DNA from: an uncultured Roseiflexaceae bacterium
Lineage (GTDB): Bacteria > Chloroflexota > Chloroflexia > Chloroflexales > Roseiflexaceae
NCBI GenBank assembly: GCA_937988885.1
Contig: CALKHR010000100.1
Span: 52,983 to 116,982, forward strand
Length of the DNA: 64,000 nucleotides
Reading direction: 5' to 3'
In this document: positions 16,782 to 27,162 of the stretch, one piece after another
Layout: every line of letters starts with the position of its first letter
How positions within the stretch are numbered: the first letter of the stretch is position 1
The notes under the pieces: model-generated
Told to the model about the DNA's origin: nothing
Database searches by the model: none
The model's input: only the letters and a program-made list of their open reading frames with translations
Translations under genes and position numbers: made by a program

Positions 16782-19700
16782 TGCGAGGCTTTGGAGAGAT
16801 GACGACTATTGATCGACCACCACGCATACAACCCGAGCTTCCTGCTGCGGAAATTGATATTCCTTCGCCTCCCGATCAGCAGCCGGATCGGCGTGCTCAG
16901 CTTATCCAGATCGGTCTGCCGCTGATCACCATCATCGGTTATGTGCTGATCTCATCGATGGGTGGCGTTGGCCGCAGCCCGCTGCTGATGGTGCCGATGG
17001 CGCTTTCGGTGCTCGCTTCGGCGGGGTTCGCCTTCTACAATCATCGGCGCGAGCGCCAATTACAGGCCGCCCGCGCCAAAGCCTACATCGCCCGCCTGAC
17101 CGATATGCACCGCGATATGCAGGTAGCCCACGATCAGCAGCGGCGCTTCTACACCTACAACTACCCCGCCATCAAGGAGTTGCCGCGCTTGGTGAAGGCG
17201 AGCCACGATCTGACCAAGACGAAGCCCTCCCTGCGCAGCGAAGCGCGCTTGTGGGAGCGCCGCACGAGCGACGATGACTTCGGGATGGTGCGCTTGGGGA
17301 TGGGCACGCTACCATCAACGGTCGTGTACAAGCTCTCCAAAGACATCTCCGCTGATGATCCGCAGGCCCGTGCTGCGGTGAAGTTGGCCGAAAGCTCGCG
17401 TTACGTCGATGACATCCCCGTGGTGATCGCGCTGCGACAGCCGCCCGAGCGCGACGATGATGCGGCACGAGTGCAGACATCCGTCACGCATGCGCTGGCC
17501 CTGGCTGGCGATTCAGCGGCTGTGTACACGGCGGCCCGCGCAATGTTGGGGCACTTGGTGGTGTTCCACGCACCCGCCGACTTGCAGTTGCAGGTGTTGG
17601 CGAGCGACGAGCAGCCCTGGAAGTGGGCCGAAAAATTGCCGCATTGCAGTGGCGACGAGCATCACAAACCGCTCTGTTTCGTCAACCAAATGCAGTCTCC
17701 CGCCTCTGACGATGGCATTTTTGGCGATGATATTGGCACTGAGTACGAGCAGTTTCTCGAACAGTTGCGTCGCCAGCTCGCTCAACGCCAGTTGCGTTTG
17801 CAGAAGCGTGAGGGTGAGGAGAGCGACGCTTCGGTGACGCTACCGCATTTGGTGTTGGTGGTCGATCTACTGGATGCGGCCTACAACGCCGATTCGGTGC
17901 TGAATACAGTTGAAACCGAGGCGGGCATCTCCATCCTGATCGAGCAGGGCTTGCAGTTGGGCGCATCGGTGATCTTCCTGGTGCCCGATCGCAGCAAAGT
18001 GCCGAGTGGCTGTAGCGCCGTGGTCGAGATCGAAGCGGGGGCTCATTCCACGTACTTTTTCCGCTATGCCGAAGTTGGCATCAATTCACCGCGGTTTGTG
18101 GGAGTAGCCGATGTGTTGCCGCAGCTTCATTCGATCAACGAATTGGCGGCACAACTCGAGCCGCTACGCCTGCGCCAAACCTCCGGCGCTGGTTTAGCGA
18201 CCACTGTGCCATTCCTGGATCTGATGGGCTGCGATACGCTGAGCACGCTACGCCAGGAGGCCATGCAGCGCTGGAACCTCAGCAAAACAGCTGAGAATGC
18301 GGGCTGGCTGCGAGTGCCGATCGGCAAGATGTCGGGCGATAAGGTGCGCACGCTGGTGTTCTCCAGCAAGCACGACGGTGTGCACGGCATGATCGCGGGC
18401 AGCACTGGCTCCGGCAAATCCGAACTGCTGATCTCGATGATCTGCGGCTTGGCTGTGACCTACGATCCGAGCGTGTTGAACTTCGTGTTGGTGGACTACA
18501 AGGGCGGCGGCACGTTCGAGGCGTTCAAGGACCTGCCGCACTGCGTGGACATCATCACCAACCTGAACGACAGCATCTCGCGAATGTTTATGGCCATCTC
18601 CGCCGAGCTTGATCGTCGCATGGCCATCTTGTCCGATGCTAATGTCAAATCGATCGTCGAGTACCGCCGCCGTGGCCTGCACGAACGGGGCGAAGGATCG
18701 GCGTTGCCGTTCCTATTCATTGTGATCGATGAGTTCGCCGAGATGATCGCCGATCGTGCGGAGTACCGCGCCCAACTCGAAAAAATTACACGGATCGGTC
18801 GCTCTTTAGGTGTCTCGCTGATTTTGGCGGCTCAGCAACCCAGCGGCATCAGCGACCAGATGCGCTCGAACATCAAGTTCCGCATCTGCTTGCGGGTGGA
18901 AACGCCTGGGCAGAGCCGTGAGATGCTCAACCGCACCGATGCCGCGTATCTGCCGCCCGGAATCCCTGGTCGTGGCTATTTGCAGGTCGGCAATGAGGAT
19001 ATCGATCTGGTTCAGATGGCCTATGCGGGTGGCGTTTCGCGCGAGCAGCAGCAGCGCGCCGAGTTGTCGGTGATCTGGCCTAAGCGCAACGGTGGCAATG
19101 CGGAGCTCGATACCGAACCGCGTGAACTGTACCGCGAAATTATCGATCAATTGCGATCGTTGGCGAAGGATCTACAGGTTAAATCGCAGCGCGCGCCCTG
19201 GCCCGCCCCCCTGCCAAATCGCTTGGGCTTGGTGCAGCCGTTGTACTACCAAAACAACGTGGTGCCTGCTGAGACCGACCCACCGCCGATTAGTCGGGCC
19301 GATTACATCAGCAAAGATGATATTAAGGCGATCACGTTGGGCAAGCCGAACGCCAACGAGGTGACGCTGAATAATGCGATGCAGCTCTGGCTGAACGATC
19401 TGAGCGCTTGGTCCGGCCCGCTCGCGTCGCCCTATCTGCTGCGTGCGATCATCGGTTTGATCGACGATCCCGCCTCGGCCCTGCATCGGCCATTGGTGGT
19501 CGATCTCACGCGCGGCCATGCGGTGGTGTTCGGCGCATCGGGTACGGGAAAAACCTCGTTTTTGCGCACTGTGGTGCTGAGCCTGGTGGCCACCCATACG
19601 CCGGATCAACTGCACTGTTACATCGTGGAACTTGGTGGGCGCAATCTGAAACCGCTCGAAGGTTTGCCGCATGTGGGTGATGTGATCTCGCCCTCCGAGA

Positions 19701-22700
19701 GTGGCTTCGAGGAACGAGTGGAGCATCTGCTGCGGGTTCTGAGCGAGAAGATCGAGGAACGGAAGCAGATCTTTAGCGAGGCGAGCTGCGAGAATTGGCA
19801 GGCCTACCAGCAGGGGCAACCGGCAAAGCCGATGCCCGCGATCGTGGTGTTGATCGACAACATAATCGAGTTCATCGAGACGTTCAGCGATCCTGGCGAT
19901 GCCGAGGAGAGCTTGTTGAATCGGCTGATTGTCATCGCGCGACAATCGCTTTCATTTGGCATTCACATGCTGGTAAGCGCCAGTAAGTTCTCCGATCTGC
20001 CCGGCAACCTGTTGAACGTGTGCAGCGAGCGCTTCACGCTCAAACTGCTGGAGCCGAATGAGTATCGTTTGATTGTGGGTGGGCAAGTCGAAGATCTTGG
20101 CGATCTGCCAGGGCGCGGCTATACACGTCTGAACCAGGCGCCGCTGAGCTTCCAGGTTGCGCTGCCGTTCACTCGCAATGGAGCGGTGGCGAGCAATCCC
20201 GATGCCGATCAACAGACGCTGCAACAACTCATTGAACGGATGGATTCTGAACGGGGACCGAGATGGGCCAGTGGCAATCTGTTCGTTGTGCCGGAGCCGA
20301 TCCGTTCGTTGCCGCAGAAGCTATTGCTGCGCCAGATGGTGCTGCCCAAGGTCGCCAGCGATAGCTACACCGAGCTTGCCAACGGTTTGAATGAGCTGAT
20401 TCGGCAGCATTGGGAGGCGAGCCGTGATCCAAACAGGGCGGCGAGTCTGCGCGCGCTGATTGGGCGCACACCCGGCGATCGCGACCGTTGGCTGCAATTC
20501 GACGCGAAACACGACGGTGTCCACGGGATGGTGGCTGGCGGTACTGGTGCTGGCAAATCCGAGTTGCTGATGACGCTGATCATGCACTTGGCGATGTCCT
20601 ACGACCCGAGCGTGTTGAACTTCGTGTTGGTCGATTTCAAGGGCGGCGGCGCATTCAAGCCGTTTGAGAACCTGCCGCACTGCGTTAATCTGCTGACCAA
20701 CCTGAACGCAGCGGCGGTGCGGCGTATGTTCACGGCCATCAACGCCGAGCTCGATCGCCGCCAACGGATCAACGCCGAGCGGAAGGTGAGCGATCTGGTG
20801 GAGTTGCGGAAGAAATTCCCGAATGATCCGATACTCTACCCGCACTTGTTCATCATCATCGATGAGTTCGCCGAGATGATCGAGCCGAATCCTGAGTTCC
20901 GCGCCGATCTCGACCGAATCACGCGGGTGGGTCGCTCGGTGGGTGTGAACCTGTTGTTGGCCTCACAACGGCCCACTGGCGTGACGGATCAGATGCGGGC
21001 CAACATCAAGCTGCGCATCTGCTTGCGGGTCGAGAACGCCGATATCAGCCGTGAGGTGTTGCGCCGCTCGGATGCCGCCTTCCTGCCGAACAATACGCCG
21101 GGACGCGGCTATGTGCAGGTCGGCAACGACGCGATTGGGCTGATTCAGGTCGCGTTTGCTGGTGACGAGATCAGTCATCCCGATGGCAATGTCAAGTTCT
21201 TCGAGTTGGCGGTCAAGCAGATCTGCGACCTGCATCAAAAGCAGGGTGGCACGCGGCCTAGCGCGCCTTGGCCGCCGAGTTTGTCGGCTGTGCCCACGTT
21301 CGCCGATCTGGTGCCCAAGCGTTACTTGAGTGAGGTGGATCGCTCGTTGTTGACGCTGAACGAACAGGGCGAGCTTCGTATCAACCCGTTCGTGGCGAAT
21401 TGGTCGGGCTGGCCGAAACTCGATTGGCGACAGTACGGCTTGCGGGCAGTTGTGGGCCTTGTCGATGATCCTTACAGAGCGCAGTATCGCCCGTTGACCG
21501 TCGAGCTTTCGCGCGGCCACGCGGTGGTGTTTGGCGCGGCGGGCTGGGGCAAGAGCTCGTTTATGCGCGCGATGGTGGTGAGTTTGGCAGCCACGCATTC
21601 GCCATCCGACTTGCACGTCTACGCGCTCGATTTGGGTAGCCGTGGTTTGAGCGCACTGGCACCGCTGCCGCACGTCGGCACCATCATCACCCCCGAGGAT
21701 CGCGGCTACGAGGAACGTGTGCAGCAATTGTGGCGCGAGCTTGAGCAGCAGATCGCGAGACGACGCGCGTTGTTCACCGAGGCGAATGTCACGACATTTG
21801 CCGAATACAAAACGTTGCCGCAACAGCAAGCGCTGCCCGCCATCCTACTACTGATCGACAACATGACCGAGTTCCTTGAGACGTTCGCCTCGTTGCGGCA
21901 GCAGAACGAGGACGACAACCGCTTTAAGGAGCTGATGCAGTTGGCGCGGCAGGGCTTGAACTACGGTATCCACTTGGTGATCTCGGCGGATCGGCCCAAC
22001 GCGCTGCCCAGCAAGTTCTACACGCTGTTTGGCGAACGCTTCACACTGCGCCTCTCCGATCCGACTGATTACGCAGCGGTGGTTGGTGCGCAGATCGACC
22101 CGATCGATAACCTGATCGGGCGCGGTGCCACCAAGGTCGAGCAGATGGCCCTGCACTTCCAAGTTGCCCTGATGCCGGGCTCCGTGGAGAACAACTCGTA
22201 CAAAGGTGGCGAACTGGCGCTGATCCGCCAATTGGGCGACAAGATGCAGCCGCACGCGCAACAGCACGAGCAGCCATTGCGCATCAACGTGCTGCCACCC
22301 ACGGTTGCCTTCGATCAACTGTTGGCCAAGCGTTTTGGCCTGCCCAAGACCTACAGCTTTGAGCAACTGCGCGCGGCAGTGGAACAGCAGTGGGCGGAAA
22401 GCCGAGATCCGGCGAATGCGGCTTGGCTGCAGGTGCCGATCGGCGAGGTGGCCGGGGGCAAGGTGCGCGAATTGAAACTCGAAGCGATCCACGATGGCGT
22501 CCACGGCATGATCGCGGGTGGCACTGGCTCCGGCAAGTCCGAGTTGCTGATGACGTTGATCGTCGGGTTGGCGCTGCGCTACGACCCTAGCGTGTTGAAC
22601 TTCGTGCTGGTGGACTACAAGGGCGGCGGCGCGTTCAAGCCGTTCGAGACGCTGCCGCACTGCGTCGATGTGGTGACAAACTTAGATAAGACCGGCGTTG

Positions 22701-25402
22701 ATCGGATGTTTACGGCGATCAACGCGGAGGTGCGCCGTCGCCAGCAATTGAACGTCGAGACCGACACCAAGGATATCGTCGAGTATCGCAAGAAAGGGTA
22801 TCACCTCAGCAAGGGCGCGTACCCGCACTTGTTCATCATCATCGACGAGTACGCCGAGATGATCGACGACAACCCCGATTACCGCGCAGCGCTGGAGAGC
22901 ATCACGCGGGTTGGGCGCTCGGTCGGCCTCAATTTGGTGTTGGCCTCGCAGCGACCCAAGGGCGTCTCGGATCAGATGCGGGCCAATATCAAGTTGCGCT
23001 TGTGCCTGCGGGTCGAGGATGCCGATACCAGCCGTGAATTACTGCGCCGTCCCGATGCTGCACTGTTGCCGAGCGGCCAACCTGGGCGCGGCTACCTGCA
23101 GGTCGGTGGCGATACGATCGAGTTGATCCAGGTCGGGTTCGCGGGTGTCGAGACTGATCAGATCAATGCGAAGGGCGAGAACGTGCGCTTCTTCGAGGCG
23201 GCTGTGGCGCTCGCTTCGTCGCTCAACAAGGGCGCAATGGCTGCACGCCCGTGGCCTGCGTTCCTACCGCAGGAACTCTCGCTGGAGTCGCCAGTGTTCG
23301 ATAAGGAGCATAAGCCGTTCGTTTTGCTGCCCCAATTGCAGAACTGGAAGGCGGGCGATGCCACGGGTTGGCAGCAATTCCAGTGGGACACCGCGCTGAA
23401 GCCGGTGGTTGGCCTGCTCGATGATCCTGCGGAGGCCAAGCAGGAGCCTTTAACTCTCAACTTGCGACAACATCATGTGGCGATCTTCGGCGATTCGGGC
23501 AGCGGTAAGACGGTGCTGCTCCGCTCGCTATTGCTGAGTCTGGTGGCTACGCACCCGCCCGATGCGCTGCATCTATATGTGCTCGATTTCGGTGGGAGCA
23601 GTTTCCTTAGCTTCGCCAATGTGCCACATATGGGCGCGCTGTTGTCCTCTACCGAGCAGACCTTCGATGAGCGAATGCAACGTGTTTTTGCTCGGCTCGA
23701 ACGACAGGTCGATCTGTATCAGCAGCGCATCACAGAGGCGGGCGCGACGGATCTCGACTCTTACAATAAGCGCTTCCCTGATCAGGCGCTCCCCCTCACG
23801 GTGGTGGTGATCGACAACTTCGCCGAGTTCCGCGAGCGCTACGAGACATTGTTGGAACAAACGCTGTTGCCATTGGTGCGGCGCGCCCTGAGCGTGGGCA
23901 TCACCTTTGTGGTGGCGGCCAATATTACGGGGAACATTCCCGGTAAGCTGTACGCGCTGTTCAGCGGGCGTCTAACGTTGCGACAGGTCAACACCGATGC
24001 CTACGCCGATATTGTGGGTTCTGGTGCGATCGAGTTTGCCGAACTGCCCGGACGCGGCTACATCCGCCGTGAGGGCCGCCCGATGCTGATTCAGATAGCG
24101 CAGCCCTTGGACGAATTCATGACGAACCAGGCGTCGTCGTCCGACAGTGATCCTATGAAACCGGTGCTTGGGCCGATGGAGCAGCAGCCAGTGCCGCGCC
24201 ACAAGTTGCCGGAGCCAGTACACATTCTTGAGACGATCGTGCCGCTGAACGAGGTGCTGGCGAATCCGCCTCTGCCGGGTTTGGTGGCGCAGATCGGCAA
24301 ACGCAGCGATCTCAAGACCGCAACGATCAATCTCCCCCACCTCGGCCCGCACCTGATGATCGCTGGGCCTTCCTTCTCGGGCAAGACGAGCGTGCTTTAC
24401 ACGCTGCTGTTCGCCTTGACGATGCACTACTCGCCTGAGCAGTTGGGTGTGGTGCTGCTCGACACTCGCGAGACGCTGTTCAACTATCGCGGGCAGCGCA
24501 GCCTCAGCGAGTTGCCACACGTGTTGGCCGCCGAATCTGAAACGGCGGGGATCATGCAGGTGGTTGAGCACCTTGAGCGTGAGGGAGCGGCGCTGAAGCA
24601 GGGCACGAGCAAGCGCTCGGTGTTGGTGCTGATCGATAACTTCGATGAGTTCAGCGAAGAGCGCGAACTGAACGATTGCGTGTCGCGCTTGGCGAGTGTG
24701 GCGCGGCGATACGGACGCGAAGGCATACACATCGTGTTGGCAGGCATGTTCGATGGCAACGTCAGCAACGATCTGCGCAAGCGGGTTCAATCCTCAGGTT
24801 ATGGCATTGGCTTACGCACTGTACAGGGCCTTGAACCCTTCCGCATCACCAAGATCCCTTCGAGCCTTCAGGGCCAGGAGTTGACGGTGGGACGTGGCTA
24901 TATGGTGCGGGCCGGTCAACTGACGCAGGTGCAGGTCGCCTCGCCGTATCACCAGCAAGCCGGGGTTGTGGATGAACTGACCGAGGAAACCCGTATCGCG
25001 CGCCTCGATTGGTGGGTGTCGCAGATCGTCGATCGACACCAGACACAGCGCGCCGCGTGGAGCGAGCCGAGCGCGCAACCCGCGACGGCTGCCGTGCCCG
25101 AATCGGCTGCGGTGCAGCACTTGCGCCGTATCGCGCGCATGGCACTGGCCTACGAGCAGACGCAGCAGCGCGAGCCGAGCAATCCCGCACTGCGCAGCAA
25201 TTTGGCGGCGGCAGGCGAAGGCCAGTTCGACGAGCCGCAGTTGCAGGCGATTTTGAGGGAGATGCTGAATCAGATCTATCAGGATCAAGGCCAACACAGT
25301 TTTATCTCTATGTTTTCGGACCAGGAGTTTATACATGTATTGCGGGTTTTGGAGGTGCAACTGAAGGATTTTGCTGTAGAACCTGCTCCTCAAACCTCGT
25401 AG
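16781..25402 (+). CDS. essC: EssC/EccC-like FtsK-SpoIIIE ATPase with seven P-loop modules
   Basis: 2873 residues, about twice a usual EssC/EccC. Two membrane helices (about 38-85) are followed by the RLGMGTLPS segment of EccC-type proteins and then seven nucleotide-binding modules. Walker A motifs begin at residues 540 (GSTGSGKS), 918 (GASGTGKT), 1253 (GGTGAGKS), 1585 (GAAGWGKS), 1913 (GGTGSGKS), 2237 (GDSGSGKT) and 2529 (GPSFSGKT). Modules 1, 3 and 5 are canonical, with D(Y/F)KGGG at 572, 1285 and 1945 and Walker B ending Asp-Glu (DEFAEM at 650 and 1361, DEYAEM at 2022). Modules 2, 4, 6 and 7 end Asp-Asn (IDNIIEF, IDNMTEF, IDNFAEF, IDNFDEF), suggesting binding without efficient hydrolysis. 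No FHA domain is present, unlike Firmicutes EssC. Expected role: motor and substrate receptor of type VII export. The start is translationally coupled to the pseudokinase; ATG 16799 is an alternative. Confidence 0.93.
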   Translation: MRGFGEMTTIDRPPRIQPELPAAEIDIPSPPDQQPDRRAQLIQIGLPLITIIGYVLISSMGGVGRSPLLMVPMALSVLASAGFAFYNHRRERQLQAARAKAYIARLTDMHRDMQVAHDQQRRFYTYNYPAIKELPRLVKASHDLTKTKPSLRSEARLWERRTSDDDFGMVRLGMGTLPSTVVYKLSKDISADDPQARAAVKLAESSRYVDDIPVVIALRQPPERDDDAARVQTSVTHALALAGDSAAVYTAARAMLGHLVVFHAPADLQLQVLASDEQPWKWAEKLPHCSGDEHHKPLCFVNQMQSPASDDGIFGDDIGTEYEQFLEQLRRQLAQRQLRLQKREGEESDASVTLPHLVLVVDLLDAAYNADSVLNTVETEAGISILIEQGLQLGASVIFLVPDRSKVPSGCSAVVEIEAGAHSTYFFRYAEVGINSPRFVGVADVLPQLHSINELAAQLEPLRLRQTSGAGLATTVPFLDLMGCDTLSTLRQEAMQRWNLSKTAENAGWLRVPIGKMSGDKVRTLVFSSKHDGVHGMIAGSTGSGKSELLISMICGLAVTYDPSVLNFVLVDYKGGGTFEAFKDLPHCVDIITNLNDSISRMFMAISAELDRRMAILSDANVKSIVEYRRRGLHERGEGSALPFLFIVIDEFAEMIADRAEYRAQLEKITRIGRSLGVSLILAAQQPSGISDQMRSNIKFRICLRVETPGQSREMLNRTDAAYLPPGIPGRGYLQVGNEDIDLVQMAYAGGVSREQQQRAELSVIWPKRNGGNAELDTEPRELYREIIDQLRSLAKDLQVKSQRAPWPAPLPNRLGLVQPLYYQNNVVPAETDPPPISRADYISKDDIKAITLGKPNANEVTLNNAMQLWLNDLSAWSGPLASPYLLRAIIGLIDDPASALHRPLVVDLTRGHAVVFGASGTGKTSFLRTVVLSLVATHTPDQLHCYIVELGGRNLKPLEGLPHVGDVISPSESGFEERVEHLLRVLSEKIEERKQIFSEASCENWQAYQQGQPAKPMPAIVVLIDNIIEFIETFSDPGDAEESLLNRLIVIARQSLSFGIHMLVSASKFSDLPGNLLNVCSERFTLKLLEPNEYRLIVGGQVEDLGDLPGRGYTRLNQAPLSFQVALPFTRNGAVASNPDADQQTLQQLIERMDSERGPRWASGNLFVVPEPIRSLPQKLLLRQMVLPKVASDSYTELANGLNELIRQHWEASRDPNRAASLRALIGRTPGDRDRWLQFDAKHDGVHGMVAGGTGAGKSELLMTLIMHLAMSYDPSVLNFVLVDFKGGGAFKPFENLPHCVNLLTNLNAAAVRRMFTAINAELDRRQRINAERKVSDLVELRKKFPNDPILYPHLFIIIDEFAEMIEPNPEFRADLDRITRVGRSVGVNLLLASQRPTGVTDQMRANIKLRICLRVENADISREVLRRSDAAFLPNNTPGRGYVQVGNDAIGLIQVAFAGDEISHPDGNVKFFELAVKQICDLHQKQGGTRPSAPWPPSLSAVPTFADLVPKRYLSEVDRSLLTLNEQGELRINPFVANWSGWPKLDWRQYGLRAVVGLVDDPYRAQYRPLTVELSRGHAVVFGAAGWGKSSFMRAMVVSLAATHSPSDLHVYALDLGSRGLSALAPLPHVGTIITPEDRGYEERVQQLWRELEQQIARRRALFTEANVTTFAEYKTLPQQQALPAILLLIDNMTEFLETFASLRQQNEDDNRFKELMQLARQGLNYGIHLVISADRPNALPSKFYTLFGERFTLRLSDPTDYAAVVGAQIDPIDNLIGRGATKVEQMALHFQVALMPGSVENNSYKGGELALIRQLGDKMQPHAQQHEQPLRINVLPPTVAFDQLLAKRFGLPKTYSFEQLRAAVEQQWAESRDPANAAWLQVPIGEVAGGKVRELKLEAIHDGVHGMIAGGTGSGKSELLMTLIVGLALRYDPSVLNFVLVDYKGGGAFKPFETLPHCVDVVTNLDKTGVDRMFTAINAEVRRRQQLNVETDTKDIVEYRKKGYHLSKGAYPHLFIIIDEYAEMIDDNPDYRAALESITRVGRSVGLNLVLASQRPKGVSDQMRANIKLRLCLRVEDADTSRELLRRPDAALLPSGQPGRGYLQVGGDTIELIQVGFAGVETDQINAKGENVRFFEAAVALASSLNKGAMAARPWPAFLPQELSLESPVFDKEHKPFVLLPQLQNWKAGDATGWQQFQWDTALKPVVGLLDDPAEAKQEPLTLNLRQHHVAIFGDSGSGKTVLLRSLLLSLVATHPPDALHLYVLDFGGSSFLSFANVPHMGALLSSTEQTFDERMQRVFARLERQVDLYQQRITEAGATDLDSYNKRFPDQALPLTVVVIDNFAEFRERYETLLEQTLLPLVRRALSVGITFVVAANITGNIPGKLYALFSGRLTLRQVNTDAYADIVGSGAIEFAELPGRGYIRREGRPMLIQIAQPLDEFMTNQASSSDSDPMKPVLGPMEQQPVPRHKLPEPVHILETIVPLNEVLANPPLPGLVAQIGKRSDLKTATINLPHLGPHLMIAGPSFSGKTSVLYTLLFALTMHYSPEQLGVVLLDTRETLFNYRGQRSLSELPHVLAAESETAGIMQVVEHLEREGAALKQGTSKRSVLVLIDNFDEFSEERELNDCVSRLASVARRYGREGIHIVLAGMFDGNVSNDLRKRVQSSGYGIGLRTVQGLEPFRITKIPSSLQGQELTVGRGYMVRAGQLTQVQVASPYHQQAGVVDELTEETRIARLDWWVSQIVDRHQTQRAAWSEPSAQPATAAVPESAAVQHLRRIARMALAYEQTQQREPSNPALRSNLAAAGEGQFDEPQLQAILREMLNQIYQDQGQHSFISMFSDQEFIHVLRVLEVQLKDFAVEPAPQTS

Positions 25403-25434
25403 TCGCCATATAACTGTATCGAAAGCAAAGTGTG

Positions 25435-26103
25435 ATGACAGCACCGAGCAACAATACGCGCATCAGGTTGCGGATCGACATATTCGACGCGCATAACCAG
25501 GAAGCTTTGGTGAAGGCTTCGCTGACGCCCGAGGAATTGGTCGAGGCTATCCTGCAGGAGTTTCGCGGCGATCCCGACCAGATCTACCTGACCAACCAAC
25601 CCGCTAATTATTTTCTCAAGCGTGTGTCCAACTCCAAACCGTTGCAACAAGGCGTGGCGCTTGCCGAGCAGCAACTAGCTCCCGACGAGCATCTGTGTTT
25701 GGTCGAGCGCACGCCGCTTGGGCCATCGAACACGCGCCCACCCAGTAAACCTACCTATCTGCGCGATATGCAGCGTTCCGAAGTGGTGCGACTGTTGTGG
25801 TTGCCCGCGCTGATCGGTCGAAGGAGTGAATCATTGCCCGATAACGAACTGCTTGTCCATGATCAGACGGATAACCCCAAGGGGAGCTTGGTTTCGCGTC
25901 GGCACGCCCAATTGAGCGAACAGAATGGACAACTGCAGATCGAGTTGTTGGCCAAAGATAATCCGATCGTGCTGCGCCATGCCGATGGTAGTGAGACCGC
26001 TCTCAAGCCACAGCAGCCCCAATCGCTCACCGACCGCGACATGATCGTGTTGAGTCGCAGTGGCATCTCGTTTCAAGTTTTCATTCGAAACATAGCTCCG
26101 TAA
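25435..26103 (+). CDS. EsaB-like ubiquitin-fold / FHA fusion protein
   Basis: 222 residues, soluble. The N-terminal ~80 residues have the spacing of a ubiquitin-like fold (IRLRIDIFDAHNQ, LTPEELVEAILQEF, LAPDEHLCLVE), as in YukD/EsaB or the EccD N-domain. The C-terminal half is an FHA domain: LIGRRSE on the first phosphate loop and VSRRHAQL on the second, with the Arg, Ser and His needed for phospho-threonine binding. Firmicutes EssC carries FHA domains itself; here the FHA appears moved to this partner. It starts 32 bases after the ATPase; a GTG at 25432 would add one residue. The ubiquitin-fold call is weaker than the FHA call. Confidence 0.8.
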   Translation: MTAPSNNTRIRLRIDIFDAHNQEALVKASLTPEELVEAILQEFRGDPDQIYLTNQPANYFLKRVSNSKPLQQGVALAEQQLAPDEHLCLVERTPLGPSNTRPPSKPTYLRDMQRSEVVRLLWLPALIGRRSESLPDNELLVHDQTDNPKGSLVSRRHAQLSEQNGQLQIELLAKDNPIVLRHADGSETALKPQQPQSLTDRDMIVLSRSGISFQVFIRNIAP

Positions 26104-26123
26104 CTATCGAGCGAGGTGAGTAT

Positions 26124-27158
26124 ATGTCTGGAGACATCATCCAAGTGCGCTACCAGGAGCTTGCATTGATCGCGCAACGCTTTGGAGAGTGTGGCGAGCG
26201 CAGTGCAACTATTCGGGAACAAGTGATGCGCGATTTTGCAGCTCTACGCGATGGCGGATGGCAGGGTAAAGGCTCGGCGGCGTTTATCACCGAAATGCAG
26301 GGCACTGTTGTTCCGACGCTGGAGCGTTTGCTGGTAGCGCTGGCAGAAGCGCAATCGGTTGTTAACCAGATCGGGGTACTGATGCGCCAAGCCGAGGAAG
26401 AAGCCTCTCGGCCATTCCGTGGTGATACTGAAACTGTTATGAGCATCACTCGTTCCACTACGATCACGAACTCGGTGAATGCCTCAGTATCGCTCGAACT
26501 TCGGGACTGGTGGAAGAAGCTGAGTGGGAAAGTGCATACCGGCCTTGATCTGTTGGGATTCATCCCGGGAATTGGCGCTGTACCAGATGTTATCAATGGC
26601 CTTATTCACCTTGCAGAAGGCAATATTAAAGAAGCTGCTTTCTCGGTTGTAGCAGCAGTACCGTATTTTGGCGATGCAGGCAAAATTGGCAGATACCTCA
26701 AGAATGTGGACAAACTCCGTGATTGGAATCGCACTCTGGAAAAAGTTGAAGGGCATTTAAAAGATGGCTTCCAGATCGCCAATATGATATTTGGCGATAG
26801 CGGCACACCAAAAGGCTTGTCGTTGTCTTTGGGGATGGAACAGTCGAGCAATAACACGCAGATTATTGCTCATACCACAAAGGGCAGTTTGCCGTTTGCG
26901 CTCAGCGAACGCAGCCCTTCGATATCGCATAACCAATCGCCGCCCTCTATCAACGAGGACGGTAGGCTTGGTCCTGCTCAGACGCAGGCGCTTGAGCAGC
27001 AACGGCAATCCTGGAATGCCTCGGTGAAGCTTGGGAGTGTGCTTGGTGTAGATATCGTGGCGCGCTACGATGCTACTCGCCTGCAGACACAAGCTTATGA
27101 GGTGACGACCACAACGAACGGGCGCTCTAGCACGCGTATTGTGAAGATGACGGAGTAA
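26124..27158 (+). CDS. WXG100 / pre-toxin domain protein, candidate polymorphic toxin
   Basis: 344 residues. Residues 1-95 are a WXG100 domain (GGWQGKGSAAF) very like protein 1. Residues about 135-190 match the pre-toxin TG type region found between trafficking and toxin domains: LLGFIPGIGAVPDVINGLIH, then AAVPYFGDAGKIGRYLK. The remaining ~130 residues have no catalytic motif I can recognise: a Ser/Asn/Pro-rich stretch, then a short beta-rich end. It may be a toxin of unknown type or one that has lost its tip. GAGGTG precedes the ATG. Only 4 bases separate it from the immunity-like gene. Confidence 0.8.
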   Translation: MSGDIIQVRYQELALIAQRFGECGERSATIREQVMRDFAALRDGGWQGKGSAAFITEMQGTVVPTLERLLVALAEAQSVVNQIGVLMRQAEEEASRPFRGDTETVMSITRSTTITNSVNASVSLELRDWWKKLSGKVHTGLDLLGFIPGIGAVPDVINGLIHLAEGNIKEAAFSVVAAVPYFGDAGKIGRYLKNVDKLRDWNRTLEKVEGHLKDGFQIANMIFGDSGTPKGLSLSLGMEQSSNNTQIIAHTTKGSLPFALSERSPSISHNQSPPSINEDGRLGPAQTQALEQQRQSWNASVKLGSVLGVDIVARYDATRLQTQAYEVTTTTNGRSSTRIVKMTE

Positions 27159-27162
27159 TACG

